This document shows positions 1-6,851 of a stretch of 64,000 nt of DNA, piece after piece; the stretch's first letter is position 1; each line of letters opens with the position of its first letter. The notes beneath the pieces are model-generated. The model searched no databases, was not told the DNA's origin, and saw only the letters and a program-made list of their open reading frames with translations. Source of the DNA: UBA4417 sp031550085 (GTDB lineage Bacteria > Bacteroidota > Bacteroidia > Bacteroidales > UBA4417); assembly GCA_031550085.1 (NCBI GenBank), contig JAVBOY010000021.1:1-64000 (forward strand), in the 5' to 3' direction. A program made the translations under genes and the position numbers.

Positions 1-10
1 AATTAAACTA

Positions 11-31
11 CCTTCGGCTAAAAGCCGAAGG
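11..31. repeat. IS200 right-end hairpin
   Basis: Perfect 9-bp stem (11-19 with 23-31) and a 3-base AAA loop. In IS200/IS605 elements the Y1 transposase recognises such subterminal hairpins in single-stranded DNA. A second, shorter stem lies at 40-53. Confidence 0.7.
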
Positions 32-61
32 AATTGAAATCGGCTGAAGCCGACTAAAGAT

Positions 62-490
62 TTACCCTATGCTAAAATCGTCATCATGTTCTGCATCATC
101 TTGCGTGCGAATGTATTCCATGATTACTTCATCGGTTATATTACCAGATGTTGCTACGAAATACCCTCTGCCCCATAGATGACGACCCCAAAACATTTTT
201 GACAATTGTTGATTCTCTTGAAGCATCTTGTATGAACTCTTACCTTTTAAATACTGAACTAACTTGCTTATCGCCAAATGAGGTGGAACGGATAAGAACA
301 GGTGGACATGATCGGCTGAAATATGCCCTTTCAGAATCTCTACTTCATGCTCCTTGCAAATCCCGCGAAGATGTTCTCTAACACGTTCTGCGACAAGACC
401 TAAAAGAATTTTCTTACGATACTTCGTTATCCAAACTACATGATACTTACAATCATAGGTCGTATGACTCGTCTTGCGATAATGCTGCAT
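62..490 (-). CDS. tnpA: IS200/IS605 family Y1 transposase
   Basis: This 142-residue protein has the length of a typical TnpA that moves single-stranded IS200/IS605 DNA by a single-tyrosine HUH mechanism. The HUH metal-binding pair is HVH at residues 61-63, followed by LFLSVPP. The likely nucleophile is Tyr126 in EYIRTQ near the C terminus, matching the conserved Y-I-x-x-Q motif. WGRxLWGRGYF at about 101-111 is also characteristic. The frame is intact, so the protein may be active. Hairpins on both sides (11-31 and 525-542) support a complete element. It is not a RAYT-type protein as far as I can see: it is short and lacks an extended C terminus. Confidence 0.95.
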   Translation of the reverse strand: MQHYRKTSHTTYDCKYHVVWITKYRKKILLGLVAERVREHLRGICKEHEVEILKGHISADHVHLFLSVPPHLAISKLVQYLKGKSSYKMLQENQQLSKMFWGRHLWGRGYFVATSGNITDEVIMEYIRTQDDAEHDDDFSIG

Positions 491-524
491 TTTTTATTTC
501 AAAGATAAAAAAACATACTAAAGT

Positions 525-542
525 CTTCGCCTAAAGGCGAGG
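525..542. repeat. IS200 left-end hairpin
   Basis: A 7-bp stem (525-531 with 536-542, one G-T pair) and a TAAA loop lie just upstream of the transposase start, where the left-end recognition hairpin of IS200 elements sits. It could also block read-through transcription into the transposase gene. Confidence 0.6.
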
Positions 543-711
543 GATTTTCCCACAGAAACTGACATTAAGTTTTTGATTTTGTCCAAAACAAAAGTTTGCA
601 AACAGCAACGATATTAATAAAATTTTCTTCATATGATGATTTTTTATGTTATTCCATTTTAGTTTATGCCTAACGTTCTATGGCTGCTTGCGGCGGAAAA
701 TTGTTCCCAGT

Positions 712-1131
712 TTAAACCCATGCATCATAGCGTCCGTCTTCCTCCTCTCCCAGGCTTTGAATTTCCGCAATCGCTCCTTTGTGCCCTTGAAATGCGGCAT
801 ATTCAAACCAACGAACGGCTTCGGATAGATTGTAAAATCGTTCGCTAAGGTATAGATTCCCCAGGAGGTATTGGGCCTCTGCATGGCAATTCGCGGCCAT
901 CTTTTTATAAAACTCCAATGCATTTTTTGCGAGGGTTGCATCCTGCTCGATTTTTTCAGCAAGACGGGCAGAAATTTCTTTTTTCATCTCGTTCCCGGGC
1001 AATAGCAGCGTCCTTCGGCTTCCATTCGAAAAAAACGCGGATCCGGTCGTGTTACCGCTTAGCAAGCTCCGATTTCTTAAGATTTTTCCACAATCGGGGC
1101 ATTTGTAAAAAGAATCAGGCCCTATCTGCAT
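712..1131 (-). CDS. small Sel1-like repeat protein with N-terminal CxxC
   Basis: This is a 139-residue protein of unknown function. A CPDC zinc-knuckle-like pair sits at residues 11-14, but no second CxxC pair follows, so a full zinc ribbon is not present. Residues about 82-126 match the Sel1-like (TPR-related) pattern: A-E-A-Q-Y-L-L-G-N-L-Y followed by A-x-x-W-F-x-x-A-A-x-x-G-H. There is no signal peptide or membrane segment, so it is probably cytoplasmic. It lies 27 bp downstream of the larger membrane protein gene ending at 1159 and may be co-transcribed with it. Sel1-like proteins usually act as protein-protein scaffolds; no partner can be named. Confidence 0.65.
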   Translation of the reverse strand: MQIGPDSFYKCPDCGKILRNRSLLSGNTTGSAFFSNGSRRTLLLPGNEMKKEISARLAEKIEQDATLAKNALEFYKKMAANCHAEAQYLLGNLYLSERFYNLSEAVRWFEYAAFQGHKGAIAEIQSLGEEEDGRYDAWV

Positions 1132-1158
1132 GACGACTCAATAGATCATAAAACATAT

Positions 1159-2475
1159 TTACCCTTTTCGTTTCGCCCGGATGATATACAGGAAGATGAC
1201 GGCAAGGATAAAGGTAATGCACAAAAATATTTTGATTTCCAAGGTGTGAAGGGAAATTCCCGAAAAGTTGGTATGCGATGAATCAAAAAACGATACAATA
1301 TCCACATACGTCGAATAGACGGTGATTGCCGAAAGGAACATAAACAGGATTTCCAGGGTATAGGAATGTCCTTTCTGCGATTGCTGCGTTTTTTCGTTAA
1401 TAAGTTCTTTGATGAGGGCTTCCGATTGTAAATAATCGTCGCGGTTTTCATCGTAAGGATTCTTTTCCTTGAATTTCCGGATCAACAGGTTTTGCCAGGG
1501 AAGAATGGCTGTCTTGCGGAAATTGATGCAATGCAGGATATAATGCGTATTGATCGTACTTTTCCGCAGATCGCTTGAGGTAAAATTATCGAACGCGCTC
1601 GCCATTTTGGATTTACCGAACAATTTCCGTTCCTTATTTTTGGACAGATCCGTTGCATTCATCAATTTAACCAGCGCATAATTCAGGTTGCTGACCGAAT
1701 CGTATGTATTGATTTCGGCTAACAGCAGGTTGTACGGCTCTATCACATCATAAATCTCCGGCAAATCCATTTTACCGGCTGTACAAATAACCGGCGACTG
1801 ATCGAGGCCGTAAACCTCGAAACTTTCAATTCTTTCGGCTTCCTCGTTTATTCCGTAAAGGGTACACACTTCGCCGGCTAAGTTCCGGCTAGGATCCGTA
1901 AGCAGCGTGATATCCTGATAGGTGTACATATCCGAAGCATCGATCGAAAGGTATTCTTTGACCTTCCGCGGAATGCCGAAATAATCATCGCTGATATTCA
2001 CATAATCCTGTTTTTGCAAATCGGCTAAAACACCATCAAGGGCCGGTATCCACTCGTTTATTTTCCGCGCAATTTTAACTTGTTGATTCGCAATTTGACG
2101 CAATCCTTCGATATTTTCCGCCGAAAAAACCAGTACTACATTTAAATAGCCATAATCCGTGATGCGAAAACGACAGTCGGTTAATTTGCCGTTGCTCCCT
2201 TCATCCAAAAAATAATTTTCAAGCAGTTCCAGCGTCATTCCGTCGGGCAGTAAATCGATGCAAGGGTGCAAATCATGTCCTTCTGCGGCGGCTTTTGAAA
2301 AGTCGCGCCAGCGGGCCTTGATTGTGCCTTGTTTGGTTTTATCATGGGCAAAATGGACGGGCGTTTCCAAAATTGTCTGTCCTTTGACATTCAAGGTATC
2401 TGTGAATTTAGAGAACTGGCGTTCATTCAGTTTTCCGTGATACATCCACATCCGGGTTAAAATAAAATGGATCAT
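1159..2475 (-). CDS. hypothetical protein with two C-terminal membrane segments
   Basis: This 438-residue protein is not one I recognise. The first ~370 residues are soluble-looking and mixed alpha/beta. Two hydrophobic segments lie at about 374-397 and 413-432, followed by a short basic tail (RAKRKG), so the N-terminal part probably faces the cytoplasm as a tail-anchored domain. A patch rich in charged residues precedes the first segment. It belongs to the accessory island between the IS200 element and the housekeeping region, where most genes encode repeat proteins without known enzymes. The start is the ATG at 2475; no ribosome-binding sequence is visible, as is usual in this phylum. Confidence 0.6.
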   Translation of the reverse strand: MIHFILTRMWMYHGKLNERQFSKFTDTLNVKGQTILETPVHFAHDKTKQGTIKARWRDFSKAAAEGHDLHPCIDLLPDGMTLELLENYFLDEGSNGKLTDCRFRITDYGYLNVVLVFSAENIEGLRQIANQQVKIARKINEWIPALDGVLADLQKQDYVNISDDYFGIPRKVKEYLSIDASDMYTYQDITLLTDPSRNLAGEVCTLYGINEEAERIESFEVYGLDQSPVICTAGKMDLPEIYDVIEPYNLLLAEINTYDSVSNLNYALVKLMNATDLSKNKERKLFGKSKMASAFDNFTSSDLRKSTINTHYILHCINFRKTAILPWQNLLIRKFKEKNPYDENRDDYLQSEALIKELINEKTQQSQKGHSYTLEILFMFLSAITVYSTYVDIVSFFDSSHTNFSGISLHTLEIKIFLCITFILAVIFLYIIRAKRKG

Positions 2476-3124
2476 AATGCGATGGGGGGAGGAAGGTGTT
2501 GAATTGTTGAATCGTTGGATTGTTTAGGGTGAAATGTGAACCGTGAAGGGTGAATTGCTTGTTGAATCGTTTAACTGTTTATTTGTGAAATGGGCGTCAT
2601 ACCTGGTTTTTATTGAATAGGATAATTTAATCTAATATTATTCTATTTTAATCGCATATCGTGAAGAGTGAGATGGTTGTTTAATTGTTGATCTGTTGAA
2701 TTGTTTATTTATATTTTAAAACCCTTTCTACTTTCTCCTAAAGAAGTTACGCTGAGAATCACTGAGAATACACTGAGTTTCGCTGAGGTTTCCTATCAAC
2801 TTGTTTACTAGTCTACTCGTTTACTTGTATCTAAAAAACCACTTTCAATTTTCAACTTTCCATTTTCAATTAAAAAGCCTTTTCCTTTCTGCTTAAAAAT
2901 TACGCTGAGTAGCACTGAGAGGTCACTGAGTTCCGCTGAGATTCACCATTAACAAACCCATTTTCAATTTTCCATTCTCCATTTTCAATTAAAAAGAGGT
3001 CACTGAGTTCCGCTGAGATTCATCATTAACAAACCCATTTTCAATTCTCCATTTTCAACTTTCAATTAACTCCTAATTCGTCATTTTTAATTTTTAATTT
3101 TCAATTCTTAATTCATAAAGCCGG
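2476..3124. repeat. phrase-like low-complexity intergenic repeat block
   Basis: About 650 bp without a gene. It is built from recurring short phrases: GTTGAATTGTTGAATCG, GTGAACAGTGAAG-like, CACTGAGTTTCGCTGAG, TTTACTAGTCTACTCG and TTTTCAACTTTCCATTTTC. A 77-bp unit starting at 2919 repeats at 2996. Bases 2703-2877 are nearly identical to 53499-53673. A phrase around 2615-2665 (GGATAATTTAATCTAATA) recurs at 47350-47400 and inverted near 57620-57655. The function is unknown; there is no constant spacer/repeat architecture as in CRISPR. Confidence 0.8.
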
Positions 3125-4162
3125 TTAGCAGTCTATTTCACTTATTAGTTGGCCTTTGTAATATAGTTTCTGCGGATGATATATTTCGCGGAGGTCTCTT
3201 CTTTCCACTCCGCTCCAGATTTTAATCTCAAATTTATCCAACTCTTCTTTTGTTAAAAATTCCGCGAGTTCCCAGAGTATCTTGTCCAGAAAATTCCAGG
3301 GTTCACTCGCTTTGATAATATCAGCGATTATGCCGTGTATTTCGTCTTTTTTCAAATAGTTTGTCGGGTAGATCTCTTTAAGCGCCCTGCAACGAACGGC
3401 GGAATGGCGGTCGTTCCTCACAATATCCGCCAGCAGGGATGGGTCGGTCAACTTTTTTACCGCTTCTTCACGAACGAAATAACTTTTGTCGTTCTTGGCG
3501 ATGTTCTCCAAAACAGGCAAATCGGTCAGTTTTTTCACGGCCACTTTGCGAAGCGTACAATCCTTGTTATTTGTGGCGATATCGATGAGGCCAGGTTGGT
3601 CGCTCAGTTTCCATACGGCTGCTTCGCGCACAGATTCCTCAGGATCATTTTTTACAATATCCATGAGGATGGACGGATCGGTTAGTTTTTCTACCGCCGC
3701 TTCACGAACAGAACGGTCAGGACTATTTCTTGCAATATCTGCGATGATCGAGGGGTCGTTCAGGCTTCTTACCGCATATTGGCGAATGGTGGAGCTGCTG
3801 TCATTTTTTACAATATCAGAGAGGATAGATTGGTCGGTCAGTTTTCTCATCGCTTCCCAACGCGCGCCATATACATTCTCGCTTCTTGCGATATCTTCAA
3901 GGATCGCCTGGTCGGTAATCATTCTCACCGCTTCGCTTCGCGGATACTGGGTATGTGCATGTTTAGCCACATAAGCCAATATCGCCTGGTTTGATTCTTT
4001 GTGAATCCTTTTGATGACTTCCTCTTCTTTTTTATTCATCCATTCCGGTCCGGAAACGACAGGGCCGGCAGCAACCTCAGCGTCCTGCCCGGCAGCTTTC
4101 AACTCTTTGGCGGATTTGTTTTTCATAAATGGGTTTTCATTGATGCATACTTTCGGAAGCAT
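3125..4162 (-). CDS. HEAT/LRV-like repeat protein (eight 26-residue repeats)
   Basis: This 345-residue protein contains eight tandem 26-residue units from about residue 58 to 265, with the consensus PSIL-x-DI-x-x-ND-x-x-x-x-VR-x-x-AV-x-KLTD. The pattern resembles the leucine-rich-repeat variant and HEAT/PBS-lyase-like alpha-solenoids, which bind proteins rather than catalyse reactions. Residues 266-345 form a less repetitive cap. No signal peptide is present. The gene starts 6 bp after the stop of the preceding gene (4169-4645), which suggests co-transcription. Met13 is a possible alternative start. No partner is evident, but the neighbours (ankyrin, TPR and SUKH domains) suggest a protein-interaction or immunity-type locus. 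Confidence 0.8.
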   Translation of the reverse strand: MLPKVCINENPFMKNKSAKELKAAGQDAEVAAGPVVSGPEWMNKKEEEVIKRIHKESNQAILAYVAKHAHTQYPRSEAVRMITDQAILEDIARSENVYGARWEAMRKLTDQSILSDIVKNDSSSTIRQYAVRSLNDPSIIADIARNSPDRSVREAAVEKLTDPSILMDIVKNDPEESVREAAVWKLSDQPGLIDIATNNKDCTLRKVAVKKLTDLPVLENIAKNDKSYFVREEAVKKLTDPSLLADIVRNDRHSAVRCRALKEIYPTNYLKKDEIHGIIADIIKASEPWNFLDKILWELAEFLTKEELDKFEIKIWSGVERRDLREIYHPQKLYYKGQLISEIDC

Positions 4163-4168
4163 TCCTGT

Positions 4169-4645
4169 TTACATCCTGCCGGCGGCTTGCGCATCTAAAG
4201 CAAGAATGGAAGGGACCTGATCCAATAGTTTTTTATAAACTTTCGGAAATGCAGCCGACATTTTCGCGGTATCGGCTTCATCCGACCTGGAATCGCGTAC
4301 GATTTGTATGGCTTCTTGAAATGCAGCCGTAACTGCAACCGCGGTATCGGCTTCCACTTTGTCCCCGGAAATATCCAAAAACCGTCCCAGGTGTACGGCT
4401 GCCTCCGCAATCATGAAAAAAAGTTCGTCCAAATCGTCGTTCAATTCCTGCACATTGGAAAAGATATACGGGTTATTCATCTCCATCCGGTTGATATTGT
4501 AAAGAATCGTTGCCATATTTTCATCGTCCGTCCCAACCGTTCCGGTTTCCAATTGGTAATTATACATCCGGATAATTGCATCCATAGTTTTTTTTAGTTT
4601 AACGTCCGCCTCCTGATGCAGACATAAAGTTTTTTTGTTTAACAC
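4169..4645 (-). CDS. hypothetical cytoplasmic protein
   Basis: This 158-residue protein is not recognised. It looks mainly alpha-helical, acidic and soluble, with no cysteine cluster, signal peptide or membrane helix. The first 20 residues are poorly structured, and Met21 (MDAIIRMYNY) could be the true start. It sits between the TPR-ankyrin-SUKH gene (65 bp upstream) and the HEAT-repeat gene (6 bp downstream), so the three probably form one transcript. A role as partner or immunity component of this cluster is only an inference from position. Confidence 0.55.
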   Translation of the reverse strand: MLNKKTLCLHQEADVKLKKTMDAIIRMYNYQLETGTVGTDDENMATILYNINRMEMNNPYIFSNVQELNDDLDELFFMIAEAAVHLGRFLDISGDKVEADTAVAVTAAFQEAIQIVRDSRSDEADTAKMSAAFPKVYKKLLDQVPSILALDAQAAGRM

Positions 4646-4710
4646 GGCTTCGCTACTCTTTTCTTTTTAAGCGGTTATCTGTTCTTCTTTCGATCGTATT
4701 CGGGCTTTGG

Positions 4711-6453
4711 CTAATGTCTTACCTCTTTTCGAAAGAATTCTTCAAATGTATCGTATTCATTCCAAATGTCGCTGATACATTCGTGGGAACGTACCTGATA
4801 CTTGGCCGTTTGGGGATCGTACGTGAAATAATCGCCGTTCCAGCGGCCAAAACAAAGCAATGGATCATCAAGAGATCCGCCATCCACGTAATAGTCATTG
4901 AAATCTTCGGTTGCCGTCACGATGTCGATCAATTGAAAATCCGTTTCGGAATCGGTCACTATATCCGTGCCGTAGAGTTCCATGCTGTCAAAAGCCAAGC
5001 CTCCGCAGATTTTCAGGAAATCGATGTATTCACCCGGCAATTCGGGAAAATCAAGCGCGATCAAATCCGTATCGCAAAAGACCAGATCTTCGGCAGAAGC
5101 CGGACGAGCGACCATCGCGCCACTTTCCCCGTTAAGCCTGTCAAGCATTGCTACGACCGGATTATTGCCGGTCAAATCAGGTTTCCGTTCATATTTTTCG
5201 CACATTTGTTCCCATCGCAGGGCTATCTTCGCATGCAAACCGGCATCGTCTTCCGATTCAATTTCGGCGTTTGTTTGCTTTTTGTTTGTTTTCGTTTCCG
5301 TTGCTCCGTACAATAGCAACAATTGCCCGACTTCCAGCAAATTCTTTTCAATTGCCAGCGACAAAGGTGTATTTCCATCCCTGTCGGAGAAATTGGGATT
5401 TGCCCCCTGTTTCAGCAGCCATTCGATAAGTGCTACTACTTCGGAAGACGGCAGTTCCTTTTGTCTTGTTTGCGGAAAACCATAACTGATCGCCAGTACA
5501 AGGGGCGGATAGTCCGGCAAGAAAGGATTGGCCAGATTGGGATCGGCGCCGTATTCAAGCAATAACTTGGCCTTCTTTATGGCCAATGCATCAAATGGGA
5601 GCCAACTGTTTTCGTCGTTTTCAACCGGATTTGGCATCAAGCAGTTTGCCAAAGGCGCCCATTCATGTCCCCCGTCAACGCTGATCTGATTGGGATTGCC
5701 ACCCAATTCCAAAAGCGTTTGCAAAATTTCAAGCGAACCATTCGGAATTGCCTGGTTCCAAAGCGGAGTAGAGCCGTCTCCTGCAGCCATATTCACATCG
5801 GCGCCTTTTGAGACAAGGAAACGGACCATTTTACAGACATCTTCCATTTTCGTCCGTTGATTTTTGCCGGTAATAAAATACAAAGGCGTCGGTTCCCAGT
5901 ATGCAAAATTCCCGGGAACCCGTTCGTTAAGAGCGGTTGTTCCCAATTCTTTAACTAATTTTTCGAGCAAATCGTATTGCTCCAGAGTTGCCAAAGCGGC
6001 AATAAATCCGGGCGTCAACGTTTCGGTATACCAAGCCGTTGCTTTAAAATCGTCCAGGGCTTTTTCAAATTCTCCCGCGTGAAAATAGGCGTATCCGCGG
6101 TCCTCGAGATAAGGCAAGATATCGCCACGCATTTCGCCTATTGCCAGGCAATAGTCACCGTGTTTAACTGTTTCGCCGGGATCCAACCCCATGACTCTTG
6201 AATAATCGTCCGCTGCTTCGTTCCATTTTCTCAAATGTTCATAGGTACTTGCCCGCCAATAATAATATGTTTTGTAGCGAGAATAGTCCTTGTTGTGTGC
6301 AATTGCCTGCAAAAAATCATCCTCGGCATTTTGCCAGTTTTCGTGCTTAAAATACGCCATACCGCGCTCATAATACAATTCGGCATGATTCGGGTCTTGT
6401 TCGATCGCTTTTGATAGTCGCCGAACAATTTGAGACAAAGTTTCGGTTTCCAT
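4711..6453 (-). CDS. TPR-ankyrin-SUKH (SMI1/KNR4-like) multidomain protein
   Basis: This 580-residue protein has three parts. Residues about 20-140 carry TPR-like helices (AELYYERGMAYF, AEDDFLQAI). Residues about 190-395 hold ankyrin repeats; DGSTPLWNQAI, LLELGGNPN and DGNTPLSLAIEKN are typical. Residues about 455-575 match the SMI1/KNR4 (SUKH) fold, with FPELPGEYIDFLKICGG and a terminal F-E-E-F-F. SUKH domains are often immunity proteins that neutralise polymorphic or contact-dependent toxins. No toxin gene is visible here. The gene leads an apparent operon with 4169-4645 and 3125-4162. The domain combination is uncommon, but each assignment is from pattern recognition only. Confidence 0.8.
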   Translation of the reverse strand: METETLSQIVRRLSKAIEQDPNHAELYYERGMAYFKHENWQNAEDDFLQAIAHNKDYSRYKTYYYWRASTYEHLRKWNEAADDYSRVMGLDPGETVKHGDYCLAIGEMRGDILPYLEDRGYAYFHAGEFEKALDDFKATAWYTETLTPGFIAALATLEQYDLLEKLVKELGTTALNERVPGNFAYWEPTPLYFITGKNQRTKMEDVCKMVRFLVSKGADVNMAAGDGSTPLWNQAIPNGSLEILQTLLELGGNPNQISVDGGHEWAPLANCLMPNPVENDENSWLPFDALAIKKAKLLLEYGADPNLANPFLPDYPPLVLAISYGFPQTRQKELPSSEVVALIEWLLKQGANPNFSDRDGNTPLSLAIEKNLLEVGQLLLLYGATETKTNKKQTNAEIESEDDAGLHAKIALRWEQMCEKYERKPDLTGNNPVVAMLDRLNGESGAMVARPASAEDLVFCDTDLIALDFPELPGEYIDFLKICGGLAFDSMELYGTDIVTDSETDFQLIDIVTATEDFNDYYVDGGSLDDPLLCFGRWNGDYFTYDPQTAKYQVRSHECISDIWNEYDTFEEFFRKEVRH

Positions 6454-6673
6454 TATTTCGTAATTTAAGAAGGTAAAAATTTATTGGCTCGTTTGCTTTT
6501 TTGGACGAAACCATCTTTTTAATTAATCCTTTATCCCGTTCGACGATGGCTTTGCCTGAAGCGCATTTTATCCGGCAAATTGGGTTTGACTCCCTGAAAC
6601 GACGGCAGCAAAGCCGCCGAATAGGATCATTTTGTATCACAATTTGTTACAGGAACATATGCTTTTGCAAAAA

Positions 6674-6681
6674 CAAAGATA
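6674..6681 (-). promoter_or_regulatory. candidate -7 element for the TPR-ankyrin-SUKH gene
   Basis: On the minus strand the sequence reads TATCTTTG, matching the Bacteroidota -7 consensus TAnnTTTG. It would give a leader of about 210 bases, and no -33 TTG at the right distance was seen, so this is weaker than the other promoters listed. Confidence 0.35.
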
Positions 6682-6794
6682 TTGTTTTTATTTTAATGAA
6701 AAAGAGGCTGTCCAAAACGTAAAAATGAAGTCTCTGGGAATTGAATATTTGAAATCAGTCTCAGGTAAAGCCCCCAAAGAAAAGAATACAAAAA

Positions 6795-6824
6795 GGGGTG
6801 TTCCGGCTTTTTGGACACCCCCTT
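6795..6824 (-). terminator. rho-independent terminator of the prolyl oligopeptidase gene
   Basis: On the minus strand a GGGGGTGTCC arm pairs with GGAACACCCC (one bulge) and is followed by a T-run, 28-57 bp beyond the stop of the peptidase gene. A second related arm (GAGGCTGTCC) lies at about 6704-6713, so the 6699-6826 segment has imperfect inverted ends and could instead be a decayed small mobile element. The rest of 6454-6851 holds no gene I can support. Confidence 0.6.
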
Positions 6825-6851
6825 TTATCAATATCTATTTGTAACTGGATG

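Larger units (their letters stand above)
1..560 (-). mobile_element. IS200-type insertion sequence
   Basis: The element consists of one Y1 transposase gene flanked by subterminal hairpins, with no terminal inverted repeats and no tnpB, which is the IS200 layout. Downstream of the gene (right end) are a perfect 9-bp stem with AAA loop at 11-31 and a 5-bp stem at 40-53. Upstream of the gene (left end) is a 7-bp stem at 525-542 followed by a GGGATTTTCCC-like stretch. The outer boundaries are approximate: the right end may begin before base 1, and cleavage sites cannot be fixed without an empty-site comparison. Confidence 0.8.

Noticed and set aside
62..490. RAYT (REP-associated) transposase
   Set aside because: The 142-residue length and motif order match plain IS200 TnpA, and no REP pairs flank the gene.
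2703..3124. Tandem satellite or CRISPR
   Set aside because: Words recur in shuffled order with no constant unit length or spacer.
712..6453. Type VI secretion or polymorphic toxin locus
   Set aside because: No Hcp, VgrG, Rhs, or C-terminal toxin domain is present; only a SUKH-like domain suggests immunity.
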